From positions 125,355,440 to 125,419,439 of the forward strand of contig OY757023.1 of assembly GCA_963580285.1 (NCBI GenBank): a DNA stretch of 64,000 nucleotides, written 5' to 3'. Source of the DNA: Lucinisca nassula. Its lineage: Eukaryota > Mollusca > Bivalvia > Lucinida > Lucinidae. This document shows positions 10,496 to 21,456 of this stretch, piece by piece. Within the stretch, counting starts at the first letter, position 1. Each line of letters begins with the position of its first letter. A program made the position numbers and the translations under genes. The notes under the pieces are model-generated. The model did no database searches, was not told the origin of the DNA, and saw nothing but the letters and a program-made list of their open reading frames with translations.

Positions 10496-10795
10496 GTTTG
10501 TTTGAGTTGAGGTTTTACGTCCCCGTCAACACTATTTAGATCATTTTTGGAGACGTTGCTTCCGATTTTGTTGGACTTTTACCCGACATCGAGATGAAAT
10601 GGCATCTTAGGCCCTACCGCCCAACCATATAGCTAGGGTTTATTACCGGGTTCGGACCGACTCGCACTACTTTGCCTGGGCAGGTTTAGACCTTCCAAGC
10701 GGTTTACTAGTACTCATGTTCGGTCCGTTTCAGCTCTACGCAGGAGCACCATGCAGACCAATCTATTTCTCCTAGCCCCGATGGGCGAGGGCGCA
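10496..10795 (-). mobile_element. SINE-B copy
   Basis: Read on the plus strand it starts 'ttgtttgagttgaggtttta', continues 'cgtccccgtcaacac', 'gacttttacccgacatcgag' and 'ttggactttt', and ends at the head 'ccccgatgggcg'. It lies in FYVE intron 3, just 3' (on the minus strand) of exon 3. Confidence 0.8.
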
Positions 10796-10865
10796 ATATG
10801 TAATAAAGTGAGACATCACCTAGGCACAAAAAGATGGGAGAGACTAGTTAATATATATGTATTAC

Positions 10866-10956
10866 CTTGCAAGGCAGACCACCAGGATCAGGCTGAGCTT
10901 GCATGTTCAGTTTTCGCCGAAGCTGAAGACAACAACCACAAAATATTTCACCACAT
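10866..10956 (-). CDS. FYVE gene exon 3: core of finger 1
   Basis: The acceptor is 'ccttttacag' and the donor 'TGCAAG|gtaata'. The first base completes R194 and 30 codons follow. It contains CG-x2-FC-x-CC, the middle Cys pairs of FYVE finger 1 (C195, C200 and C202 or C203), then 'RRKLNMQAQPDPGGLPCK' leading to VCEAC in exon 4. Too short to be noticed alone; the phase match and FYVE order make it convincing. Confidence 0.9.
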
Positions 10957-10985
10957 CTGTAAAAGGAAGATATGACCAACTTTAA

Positions 10986-11174
10986 CCCTTCTCTTGCTGA
11001 ATATTCATTTAAGCCACACCCATTTCTGTCTATCAACCAATCAAATTACTTGATGTAATTTATTGCTACAAATTCATAAACTGAATGCCAAACTGTGTAG
11101 ATCTTGATCAGCCATCTGATCTGGATCTACACTGTTTGCAAAGATATGGGTTGTCTTGAACAGCAAGATAAGGG
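10986..11174. mobile_element. M2 TTAA-type (piggyBac-like) MITE
   Basis: TTAA flanks both sides (10982-10985, 11175-11178). Termini are 'cccttctcttgctgaatatt' and 'aacagcaagataaggg'. The central hairpin arms are 'gtgtagatcttgatcagc' and 'tctgatctggatctacac'. It lies about 26 bases upstream of the exon 3 acceptor. Confidence 0.88.
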
Positions 11175-11238
11175 TTAAACGTTAACTCACAGACATGCAG
11201 TTTCCCAAAAAAAATAAAAATAAACAAATAAATAAACA

Positions 11239-13536
11239 AGAGGCCCATGGGCAACTATGCTCAACAGAGCTCAGGTGGACACTGCCAAATTGCAGCCATG
11301 TATTTTAACATGATATCATTTTAATCTGCCAAATGAACCCCCATATCCAAATGAGCATCCATGTGGACTCAGTATATGAAACATTAGGCCTTTTATGAAG
11401 TAGAGGGGGTGGGGCATGGACCCAATGGAGCCCTGGTTGGTATCACTGAATGTGTCTTATCACAAAGAACAAGAATATATATGGTTTAGCAGTGGGGATC
11501 TGCATGGCTGGAGATATAAGTGGAGGGGTTGTAGCATGCCCTGTCGTTCCCAGGAAAGCCTAAGATTGTTATCCCTAAATGTGTCTCATCATAAGGATCA
11601 AGTATATATATGGTTTAGGGGCGGGAATCTGAACGGTTTCCAAGATATCCTTTCATGAAGTGGAAAGGAGAGGACCGGCCCCTGCGGACACACCTACAGT
11701 AGGTGTGCTAATAATAAGGAACAAGAACATATATGAATATGGGGTGGGGATTTAATGGTTTCTGAAATATATGGCCTTTTATGAAGTGGAAGGGCGGGGC
11801 ACATTGCCTCAGCACAAAGAGACCCCCAAGTTGGTGTGACTGAATGAGTCTTATCATAAGGAACAAGAATATATATGGTTTAGGGGTGGGGATCTGAACT
11901 ATTTCTGAGATATGTGGCTTTTAATGAAGTCAAGCGGTGGAGCAAGGCCCAGGCATGCCCCGGGGACTCACAAGCTGGTGTCAATGAATGTGCCTTATCA
12001 TAAGGAAGATGAATATATATGGTTTAGGGGTGGGGCTCTGAACAGTTTCTGAGATATAAGGTCTTTTGTGAAGTGCAGGGGTGGGGCAAGGCCCAGGGAG
12101 ACCCCCAGGTTGGTGTCAATGAAAGTGTCTTATCATAAGGTACAAGAATATATATGGTTTAGGGGTGGGGATCTGTAAGGTTTCCGAGATATTGTGATAT
12201 TATGAAATGGAGGGGGTGGGGCATGGCCCCAGCACATCCCTGGGGACCCCCAGGTTGGTGTCACTGAATGTGTCTCATCATAATGAACAATAACATATAT
12301 GGTTTAGGGGTGGGGATATGAACAGTTTCTGAGATATATGGCCTTTTGTGAAGTGAAGGGGTGGGGCATGGCTCCGGCGCACCCCGGAAGACCCCCAATT
12401 TGGGGTCAATGAATGCGTCTTATCATAAGGAGCAAGAATATATATGGTTTAGGGGTGGGGATCTGTAAGGTTTCCGAGATATTGGGCCTTTTATGAAATG
12501 GAGGGGCGGGACATGGCCCCGGCGCATCCCGGGGGACCCCCAGTTTGATGTCACTGAATGCGTCTTATCATAAGGAACAATAGTATATAGGGTTCAGGGG
12601 TGGGGATCTGAATGGTTTCCGAGATATTGGGCCTTTAATGAAGTTGAGGGGGTGGGGCATGGCCTCGGCACACCCCGGAGGACCTCCAGGTTGGTGTCAC
12701 TGAATGCGTCTTATCAATAGGAACAAGAATATATATGGTTTAGGGGTGGGGATCTGTAAGGTTTCTGAGATATAAGTCATTTTATGAAGTACTGGGGGCG
12801 GGGCATGGCCCCGGCACAACCTACTGGAACCCCAGGTTGACATAACAGCATATGGCTGAGAGAAGTTTACTAAAGGAACATTTCTATGAAAGTTTTGTCA
12901 AAATATCTGCAAAGGCTTTGTAGTTAATGCCATTTTTCAATTTTCCCCATTATAAGCCTATGGAAAATCTAAGTTGCCATAGCAACCAAACTAAAGAGCC
13001 GAATTTCATAAAAAACACAAAACCTGTAAAGGCAAATATGGTGAATATTTCCATAAACTTTCAGCCTCATAGAGTATACGGTTTCTGAGGAGATGATTTT
13101 TTAAGTATTTTTTTTTTCTTTTTTTTCATTTTGGTTTCCATGGCAACCAATACAAATGAGCAGTAGGCCTAAAATCATATGGCAGATAGTAGATCGCCTA
13201 AGGAATATTTCTATGAAAGTTTTGTCAAAATATCTGCAGTGGCTTGGCAGTAAATGCCATTTTTCAATTTTCCCCCATTATAAGTCTATGGGAGCTCTAA
13301 GTTGCTATAGCAACCAAACTAATATGCCAATTTTCATAAAAAAACACAAACTTTCAATCCCCCAGCCCAAGGATGCTACAGATGAAATTTGGGCTGAATC
13401 GGTCCAGTAGCTTCAGAGAAGAAGATGTTTGAAAGTGTTGACGTCAGACGACGACGACAACGACGACGACGACGACGACGCCGGACAACTGCCTATCCTA
13501 TAAGCTCCCCCGGAGCCTTCGGCTCTGGTGAGCTAA
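11239..13536 (+). mobile_element. HINE/Helitron2-like element A with tandem core
   Basis: The 5' end has 'aagaggcccatgggc' then 'ctcaacagagctcaggtg'. The core has about eight imperfect units of about 145 bp sharing 'tcttatcataaggaacaag' and 'ggtttaggggtggggatctg'. A non-repeated part carries two related segments ('ccattataagcctatgg'). A (GAC)n run at 13447-13485 precedes the 3' hairpin 'ccggagccttcggctctgg' and the CTAA terminus. Subterminal CTC(A)ACAGAGC and GCTCTGGTGAGC are inverted. No coding capacity. The family resembles the pearl/HINE elements known from bivalves. Confidence 0.82.
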
Positions 13537-13679
13537 TAAAAAATAAATAAACAAAAGATGTTATATAGAGACAGTGTTATGAATGCCCGAATCATTTACC
13601 TCATTCTTTTATTTCACTAAATATGTTTGATGTTTTGGGTGAATGAAGCAATCAGATAACCCTTTTATTTCGCTATACA

Positions 13680-14024
13680 GTCAAACTTCAATGGCTCGAA
13701 CACCTTTGGGACCACGAAAATCTGTTCGAGACAGGGGTAGTTCGAGCCACTGATGGTTACTGCCAGGAGGCATAACGAGACACTTTTAGACATCTTTTCG
13801 GCGTTCTATAATGAAAATGTATGCTGTGTGTACTCATTAGAATCGCCCCATCGAGGCGATTCTAATGAGTACACACAGCATACATTTGCAAGATAAAAGA
13901 CTAAAATCTGCTTAATTATCCCCCACTATTTCTTATGTAGAGGGTTTCACTAGGGGCTCAAGAATGGGTTCGACACATCCATGGTAAACGAGCCATCGGT
14001 GTTCGAGCCATCGAAGTTCTACTG
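13680..14024. mobile_element. CAGTC-ended MITE with hairpin core, copy 1
   Basis: The left end 'cagtcaaacttcaatggctc' mirrors the right end 'gagccatcgaagttctactg'. A nearly perfect palindrome at 13817-13885 reads 'tgtgtactcattagaatcgc' and its mirror. The other copy (48832-49182) has TA on both sides, which suggests a Tc1/mariner/pogo-type source. Confidence 0.85.
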
Positions 14025-14039
14025 GATTATGCTTGATAT

Positions 14040-14215
14040 TTTGGGTTTACTTGTTGGTTGGTTAGTTTGTTTGGGTTTTATGTCCCACCAACACAAGTTC
14101 ACATGGAGACGGGACTTCGGTTTAAAGAAAGTTTGGAGAAGCACAGAATCGAACTTAAGATCCCTGGTTTACAAGACGTGTAGCTTTACCACTACACCAC
14201 GAAGGCTTGTCGCTT
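14040..14215 (-). mobile_element. SINE-A copy
   Basis: The reversed body 'ggagacgggacttcggttta' and a reversed tRNA-like head ('agaatcgaacttaagatccc', 'ctttaccactacaccac') match the SINE at 4138. Confidence 0.75.
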
Positions 14216-14403
14216 ATATTATTTTATTTTGGATAGCCTATTGGCCATTTTGTTGGAGAGTAACTGTCCTTTTGGCTTTCCGCTGTTGATGTTTCAATTG
14301 GGGTCTGTTGTTTCATGTTAATGTTTCTTTCCCTTTGTTGTTTCTGATGGGAGCTGTGGGTTAATTGTATCGATTCCTGATCATTGCCTCTACTTCTATT
14401 TTG
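14216..14403. repeat. dispersed repeat, second copy of 8750-9052
   Basis: Shares 'taactgtccttttggctttc', 'gatgggagctgtgggttaat' and 'tatcgattcctgatcat'. This copy lacks the internal duplication. Confidence 0.75.
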
Positions 14404-14874
14404 AATCCGGTACGTGAACTCCATAACGCTTAACTTTTTAACGTATAATGTGTCGTATAATGTGTCGTTTTTTCTCCTTTTTTGCGGCCCTTTCAAGATA
14501 ATTTCACTCATATCGAGCAGATCGTTTATCAGAGGTGGGCGGCGAAAACCGGAGTAACCGGAGAAAAACACCTGATGTACTCTTTACGTTTATATTTTTT
14601 CTGTTTGGCGTTCTTTTTAAATTCTTAAATAATGGCACATAAGCACAGGTTCTGTAATAGCTACGAAAGTTCTTAGCCCAGCAATACAACATGTAGGAAA
14701 TGTCGTATCAACGTCGATGCAACGTCATGGCTTTGCATCTACAATTACGCGACCTAGAGCAACGTCAAGTGCGCAGTGTTAATGGAGTTGACTGATGCTT
14801 TTTGTTAATCATGGTATTCATATATGCATGTATGGGGCGATCGATCATCAACTAATTTTCGTACTAGACAGTAC
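14404..14874. other. intronic stretch with decayed MITE
   Basis: Bases 14700-14785 resemble the 'caacgtcgatgcaacgtcat' interior of the CCCAGCAGGCAC MITE. The remainder shows nothing recognised. Confidence 0.4.
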
Positions 14875-14980
14875 CTTCTGCAGTGATGGGGGTGGACGTA
14901 AAATGAAAATACAGCGTTACAACTGGAATTACTGCAGCTCCTTCTGCTAGATGCTTCCACGTAATGACTAGTTCTGATAT
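14875..14980 (-). CDS. FYVE gene exon 2: start of finger 1
   Basis: The acceptor is 'tattttccag' and the donor 'GCAGAAG|gtactg'. The exon starts in phase 1 and ends in phase 2 (residues 159-194). It carries C174-x4-C179 and the HHCR motif (H190, H191, C192, R193), the phosphoinositide-binding core of FYVE fingers. The first Cys pair spacing is x4 where x2 is usual, and the Trp of the WxxD motif is not seen. Confidence 0.87.
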
Positions 14981-15119
14981 CTGGAAAATAAAACACGGTG
15001 TTACAGTTATTTATTAATTTACTATCCTGTATTGATAGGAGGTAATCCGTATTAACACTAGGTCAACCAATATTAACCGAGGTCAAAAATCAATAATCAT
15101 GTTTGTTTTTCTTTAATGC

Positions 15120-15290
15120 TGTCAATTAATAAAATTGTCAATAATCAAGTAATTTCGTATTGACCCAGTTACAGGTCCTCGGTCAGCTGCATTGGCCCGA
15201 GGCCGAAGGCCGAGGGCTAATGCAGCAGACCTCGGGCCTGTACCTGGGCCAATACTAAATATCTTGATTAATAACATTATATTATTTATT
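15120..15290. repeat. inverted repeat / hairpin
   Basis: The central arms 'cggtcagctgcattggcccg' and 'cgagggctaatgcagcagac' flank a GGCCGAAGGCC-like loop. Outer flanks 'aataatcaagtaatttcgta' and 'aatactaaatatcttgatta' are also roughly inverted. Probably a small hairpin MITE. Confidence 0.6.
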
Positions 15291-15496
15291 TGAAAAGGTG
15301 AAACTGTGATTGACACTGTTGTATTCATATCACGACTTTACAGGTGATAAGACGTTGCTTATCCACCATCTACCTGGTTATAAAATGATTTAGGCCATTT
15401 GAACCGCGATATGTGCGATCAGTGAACACTCGAATATTACAATTTACAGACCCACCCTTGTGCTAAAATGCCGTCTTTCTTATCTGTTTGTGGAAA

Positions 15497-15907
15497 ATGT
15501 TTGACTTTTTGTCTTATTTCTAGTCCAAGCATAGAATATTGGTGCTCGTTGAAACCGCGGTTCAGATGCGGTTCAAACGAGCACCCACAATATATGTAGT
15601 TGAGCAATAATAAGAAAAAAATGAATGCCCCCGGAAACCCCAGTTTTGTCTATATAAAGTGGGGTCCAGAGGAATGTTCATTATACGGACTTGTTAACCC
15701 TTATCTTGCTGTTCACGACCACCCCTATCTTTGCAAACACTGTAGATCTAGATCAGATGGCTTCTGAATCTGATCAGGATCTACACTGTTTGGCATTTAG
15801 TTTATGAATTTCTAGCAATACATTACATCAAGTAATTTGATTGGTTGATAGAAAGAAATGGGTGTGGCTTAAATGAATATTCAGCAAGATAAGGGTTAAC
15901 GTGATGG
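15497..15907. mobile_element. MITE-H (GTTAAC-ended variant) carrying an M2 insertion
   Basis: The palindrome at about 15526-15602 has 'ggtgctcgtt' and 'aacgagcacc' arms. The right inverted end 'acggacttgTTAAcgtgatgg' is split exactly at its TTAA by M2 (15698-15895). Sister copies have the uninterrupted end as 'catcac(g)ttaacaagtc'. Confidence 0.8.
15698..15895. mobile_element. M2 TTAA-type MITE nested in a MITE-H end
   Basis: TTAA at 15694-15697 and 15896-15899. Ends 'cccttatcttgctgttcacg' and 'tcagcaagataaggg'. Core arms 'tgtagatctagatcagatgg' and 'ctgatcaggatctacactgt'. Confidence 0.9.
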
Positions 15908-16067
15908 TCTATGCATTCAACTGACGAGTCATCTGTCGTGGTCCCAGGAGTAGGCATTCATATAGTGTACAGTAGCGGCTCTCATTAGACCGCGTGATGC
16001 GCCTTTACTGTACGCACATGTCCAAAGCACTCCGGTTTCAATATTAGTTAAATAATCTTGAAACCAT

Positions 16068-16375
16068 GTTTGTTTGTTTGATTTGAGGTTTAACGTCCCC
16101 GTCAACACTGTAAAGGTCATTTTGGAGACGTTGCTTCCAATTTTGTGGGACTTTTACCCGACATTGAGATGAAATGACATCTCAATCCCTGTCGCCCAAT
16201 AAAACCAATAGGGTTTATTAGCATGGACGGTCCACCTCGCACCGCGGTTCCTGGACAGGCTTAGATCCTCTAAGCGGTTTACCAGTCATAGTGTGCGGGC
16301 TGGAGTCAGCTCTGCGTGGAAGCATCATGCAGCCCATATATTTCTTCAAGCCCCTATGGGCGGGGGCTTCTTGAA
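16068..16375 (-). mobile_element. SINE-B copy
   Basis: Nearly full length in reverse: 'gtttgatttgaggtttaacg' (tail side) through 'gattaagatccctaagcgg'-like box region to 'gcttcttgaaacc'. The head reads 'cttcaagcccctatgggcgg'. Confidence 0.85.
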
Positions 16376-16602
16376 ACCATGTTAAAAATTCAATGTGCTT
16401 TAATTTCCCGTACTTATTACAAAATAAAGCTAAACCACACAGACACAAGGCGCATGTTTGAAACATATGTGACATACGCCAGATGGTCAAAACATATGAG
16501 ACGCCGGCCAAGCAAGAAAAAATTGTGAACGTTTTTTCGAAACCCTGACAGACAGCATTTTAGGACCGACCGTCTCAGCGGTGAGGTGAAACTGGACGTT
16601 AA

Positions 16603-16796
16603 CCCTTTTTGTACCAAATGGAATCTTCCTCTTTATATATAGCAGGAGCCCATTTCAAAATTTAGGGGTGTCAGGTTGTGTTCTCTTAAAAATTTATTTG
16701 GGAAATGGCTTAACTTTTTGCTAACAGTGTAGGCCGTCTGATCTGGGCCTGCAATGTTTGCCAGGGTACCCTTTAGTGGTTTCTGGTACTGAAGGG
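16603..16796. mobile_element. M3 TTAA-type MITE (inside duplication A)
   Basis: TTAA at 16599-16602 and 16797-16800. Left end 'ccctttttgtaccaaatgga', right end 'tggtactgaaggg'. The core arm 'aacagtgtaggcc' is partly lost on the left. Confidence 0.85.
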
Positions 16797-17542
16797 TTAA
16801 ACCCTTATATTCATGTACCTAGATGCTGACTACACTGTTTGCCAATGTCCCATTGTCTGATTTTGGGACCTTAGACATGTATGTGTTTATCAAACAGTTT
16901 CCGTTACTTCTGGGACCTTTTACATTCTTTCATATCTCTTAAACGGTTATTTTTTATATTCTAAATATAGTTGTGTGTGCTCACTAGTATAAACATAGGT
17001 TTTACGCCTCATTGAGACTTTTCTAACGTTCTAACGAGTATCCACAACCTATGTCTTGGGACAGGCAGCTAACATCAGTTTTCTCTATATAAATTGGGTT
17101 TAGAGGGGTGTTCATTACGCAGACTGTTGGTGCTTTTACGAGTCGTTAATGAAAAACATTTGCCGGTACATTTTCATAGCGCTCCATATATCTTACGATA
17201 TAATGCGATAACTTTATAATAGATATGCAAATTTTCCGCAAAAAAAAAATGGTGAAAATACTGTCGAAATCTCAAATTTTAGGAATGCTGTACAAAGCCT
17301 TCCGAGACGCCCCAATGATACGACGTATTTGTAATAATTTTGGATCTTCCGTAATTTCATACCAGCCCAATAATTCAGGTCCTGTTCAAAATACCCATGG
17401 ACACAAAATGCACATCATCACAAGAAACCCTGTCTTACGGGTTTTAGACCAAACAGGTCGGGACAACAAGTGGTGAATTCATACTTTGCAAGCAGCCAAC
17501 ATAGGTGCTGATCAGAATGCGCGGTATGCAGGCTGGTCTGTT

Positions 17543-17775
17543 TGTGTGTTTGTTTGCGTTGAGGTTCTACGTTCCCGTCAACACTATAAAGGTCATTTTG
17601 GAGACGTTGCTTCCGATTTTGTGGGATTTTTACCCGACATAGAGATGAAATGACATCTCAAGCCCTACGCCCATAGAAACTGCTAGGGTTTAAGAAGCGG
17701 TCCGACTCGCATCACTTTTCCTGGACAAGCTTAGACCTAATCTGTTTACCAGTACTCAAGTTTGGTCGGTTTCAG
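17543..17775 (-). mobile_element. SINE-B copy specific to duplication A
   Basis: 'gtttgcgttgaggttctacg', 'ttacccgacatagagatgaa' and 'ttggtcggtttcagctt' are present here but absent at the matching point of copy B near 20890, so the insertion followed the duplication or was lost from B. Confidence 0.8.
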
Positions 17776-18186
17776 CTTCTCAAATGACAGACACAGATTT
17801 TCTCATGACGTGACACACATCCGGATGAGTGTACAAGGTTTCATGTGAGCCCAGCAGGCTAGAGTCGTATACTTGAAAAGCATCAAGCGCAACTTGAGCA
17901 GACGACATTCTGAATAATTTATTTGTTCAAAAACATTTTCAAATTATATTTCATATGAAAAGAAAAATTACCATTTCATCATATGAAAAGAAAAATTACC
18001 ATTTCATACCGATCGGAAAATGAACATGAAATGTTAAACCCCGTTTTCTTCAGATCTATAGGAAAAAACAACAACAAAAAAAAAAAACACAAAAAAAAAA
18101 AAACAAAAAAAAAAAAAACAACAGAATATCACGTGTTTCACATTTGATTGGCGCTTTAAGGATTATATATCTACCAACGAATAAAC

Positions 18187-19433
18187 AAAACCAGTGCTTC
18201 AGCTGAAGTGCACGACCCGCCGGATGCTTTTAGCTTTATGAGTGTTACCATATATGGATATGGCGGCCATTTTGGTCATGTGACCTGGACCTAAAACGGT
18301 TCCCCCAATAAATGCGCCTTATCGTAAGGAGCCAAAATATATCTTATACTTTAGTACTGTATTCTGAATCGTTTGCAGGATAAAATGCCTTCTCACTTTT
18401 CCAATACAAAAGCATATATATCAAAGTTTGACCTAGGCACAAAGAAGGTCAAGGTCAACCCAGGGTCACCATTTTAGCAATTTATGATGGGCCTACGTCC
18501 CAGATGCTATTTATCAAGCTTCGTGGAAATCTGCCCAGTGGTTCTGGAGAAGACTATTTTTGAAGGGTTTTTACCATATATGGCTTGGCGGCCATTTTGG
18601 TCATGTGACCTGGACCCCATGAGCAAATTTTGGTTTTCCCCATCCCATAAAGGTTCCATATGAAATTTGACTTCAGTCGGCCCAACGGTTTCCGAGGAGA
18701 AGCAGTTCGAAAATTTTCACATTTTTCGCCTCGGCGAGGCTATACTAAATGGAATGTAATATTTCGCAAGTTCATTGGTTAGATCTCATTGATACCGGCC
18801 CCGATAGCTCAGTTGGTAGAGTGTCCGCTCCGGGGAACGGGAGGTCTGGGGTTCGATCCCGGGCCGCGACATACCAAAGTCGTTAAAAATGGTACTAGCT
18901 GCTCCTCGCTTGGCACTCAGATTTACGGGGTAGAGCTAGGACTGGTCGATCCAGTGTCAGGATAATGTGACTGGGTGTGGTATCATGTAATGTGTCTGGG
19001 ACATGATACTTCAGTGAGGCAGCACTATAAACGTGAGCATTGAGCTCCCTGTCGCAACCAGACACCGTCGTGATATGACTGAAAAATTGTTGAAAGCGAC
19101 GTTAAACCCGAATTCACACACACACACACACACACACAGATCTCATTGATATCTATCAGTATGCCAAAAATTATTTAAATATTCCAAGCGGTTAAGTCAC
19201 TATCACCAATTTTCACAAACGGGTTACCGACGGACAGACAGACAGACCATATATGGTTTGGCGGCCATTTTGGTCATTTGACCTAGACCCCATGAGCACA
19301 TTTTGGTTTCCCCCATTCCATAGAGGCTCCATATGAAATTTTACTTCAATCGGCCCAACGGTTTACGAGGAGAAGCAGTTCGAAAGTTTTCACATTTTTC
19401 GCCTCGGCGAGGCTATTCTAAATGGAATGTAAT
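18187..19433 (+). mobile_element. HINE E-type element, 3'-truncated
   Basis: The 5' end 'cttcagctgaagtgcacgac' is the same as in the copy at 44871. Core units share 'cggccattttggtcatgtga' and 'tcgcctcggcgaggctatac'. The (GACA)n run is at 19231-19245. It stops after 'aatggaatgtaata' without the terminal hairpin. A SINE with target duplication sits inside. Confidence 0.8.
18795..19137 (+). mobile_element. full-length tRNA-derived SINE with 14-bp target duplication
   Basis: It starts 'ccggccccgatagctcagtt' with an A-box (tagctcagttggtagag) and B-box (ggttcgatccc). A long body follows, with 'cattgagctccctgtcgcaa', then 'gcgacgttaaacccgaattc' and a (CA)n tail. 'agatctcattgata' occurs immediately before (18781-18794) and after (19138-19151). 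Empty-site paralogues exist in the HINE units at 45459 and 45774. Confidence 0.95.
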
Positions 19434-19544
19434 AATATTTCGTTTCGCGAAAATAATGCTTATATGCGATTTATATGTCTTGTTGGTAAAATGGATGTTT
19501 TTATTATATCCCAAACACAGAAACGTGTTGTTTTTTGGATGCCA

Positions 19545-21133
19545 CATGGTCAAAACATATGAGACGGCGGCCAAGCAAGAAATATTGTGAACCTTTTTCT
19601 CGAAACCCTGACAGACAGCATTTTAGGACCGACCGTCTCAGAGGTGAGGTGAAACTGGACGTTAACCCTTTTTGTACCAAATGGAATCTTCCTCTTTATA
19701 TATAGCAGAAGCCCATTTCAAAATTTAGGGGTGTCAGGTTGTGTTCTCTTAAAAAATTATTTGGGAAATGGCTTAACTTTTTGCAAACAGTGTAGGCCGT
19801 CTGATCTGGGCCTGCAATGTTTGCCAAGGTACCCTTTAGTGGTTTCTGGTACTGAAGGGTTAAACCCTTATATTCATGTACCTAGACGCTGACTACACTG
19901 TTTGCCAATGCCCCATTGCCTGATTTTGGGACCCTAGACATGTATGTGTTTATCAAACAGTTTCCGTTACTTCTGAGACCTTTTACATTCTTTCATATCT
20001 CTTAAACGGTTATTTTTTATATTCTAAACATAGTTGTGTGTGCTCACTAGTATAAACATAGGTTTTACGCCTCACTGAGACTGTTCTAAACGGTTCTAAC
20101 GAGTATCCACAACCTATGTCTTGGGACAGGCATAAGAAAAATAATGTACACCCAGCTAACATCAGTTTTCTCTATATAAATTGGGTTTAGAGGGGTGTTC
20201 ATTACGCAGACTGTTGGTGCTTTTACGAGTCGTTAATGAAAAACATTTGCCGGTACATTTTCATAGAGCTCCATATATCTTACGATTGAAAGCGATTACT
20301 TTGTAATAGATATGCAAATTTTCCGCAAAAAAGGTGTAAAATACAGTCGAAATCTCAAATTTGAGGATTGCTATACAAAGCCCCAATGATACGATTATTT
20401 GTAATCATTTTGAATCTTCCGTAATTTCATACCTGCCCAGTAATTCAGATCCTGTTCAAAATACCCATAGACACAAAATGCACATCATCACAAGAAACCA
20501 TGTCTTCTGAGTTTTAGACCAAACACGTCAACACGTCATCACGTGAACAAGTCCGTGAAATGTAGACCCCCCCCCCCCCTAAACCCCACTTTATATAGAG
20601 AAAACTAGGGTTTAAGGGAGGTAAACATTATTTTCCTTATTTCTGTTCCAAAACATAGGTTATGGGTACTCGTTAGAACCGCCTCAATGAGGCGGTTCTA
20701 ACGAGCACCCACAACCTATGTTTGGAGCATATATATAAAAAATATCACGAATTTTCATCAGATTAGTAGCCATTTTGGAGATGTGAAAAATGCATTATGT
20801 CCCACGGGTGAAATATCGTAATGTGGTGAAATTTACACTTTCAAAGCAGCAAACACATAGATGCTGATCAGACTGCGTGGTGTTCAGGCTGGTCTGTACA
20901 TCTAATCTTCTCAAATCACAGACACTGATTTTCTCATGACGTGACACAAATGTGATCGGGTACATCCGGATGAGTGTACAAGGTTTCATGTGAGCCCAGC
21001 AGGCTAGAGTAGTATACAGCGCCAAGCGCAAATGGAGCAGACGACATTCTGAATATTTTTTTTTTCAAGTTGTATTTTATACGAAAAACTTACCATTTAA
21101 ACTTGGCGCTTTAAGGATTATATATCTACCAAC
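19545..21133. repeat. duplicated segment, copy B
   Basis: Same-orientation copy of 16482-18178, about 3.06 kb away. It contains M3 at 19666-19859 (TTAA at 19662-19665 and 19860-19863), a hairpin relic at about 20030-20120, and a private MITE-H at 20527-20790 that is absent from copy A. Confidence 0.85.
20527..20790. mobile_element. MITE-H (ACAAGTCCGTG-ended variant), private to copy B
   Basis: Left end 'catcacgtgaacaagtccgt'. A poly-C run (20568-20579) follows, then 'aaaccccactttatatagag'. The palindrome at 20651-20722 is nearly perfect ('ggtactcgttagaaccgcct'). Confidence 0.85.
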
Positions 21134-21456
21134 TAATAGACAAATAAATACAGGAATAATAATAACAATAACGACAACATACTCTTATTTATCAAATAAA
21201 ACAGATGGAACGGCAGCTACACCAAAATTTAACAAGCCGAGACATTGATTGAACATACGAGCGATGACGGTTCAGATAAGCCTGTGCAGTGCGCATACGC
21301 ACGATGTCGAAAAAAAAAACTTCACTATATATATATATAATTGTGAGGCTCACAATTGGGTTACAGAAAGCTTATTCAAACAGCGAAGACTCGGATCAGC
21401 AGTGTAATCTGAGTCTGCCGTTTCAACGTCATCTTTCAACACTGTATTTAACTAAC

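Larger units (their letters stand above)
16482..18178. repeat. duplicated segment, copy A
   Basis: From 'atggtcaaaacatatgagac' to 'ggattatatatctaccaac' this matches 19545-21133 in the same orientation. Shared parts include an M3 MITE, a decayed hairpin, and 'gagcccagcaggctagagt'. Copy A alone has a SINE-B at 17543-17775. An A-rich patch lies at 18062-18121. Confidence 0.85.

Noticed and set aside
14805..14996. A stand-alone 63-codon gene
   Set aside because: Only 14980-14875 is coding, as an exon with matching splice phases; the ATG lies in the intron.
18800..18875. A functional tRNA gene
   Set aside because: The A- and B-boxes are there, but they continue into a SINE body with a tail and target duplications.
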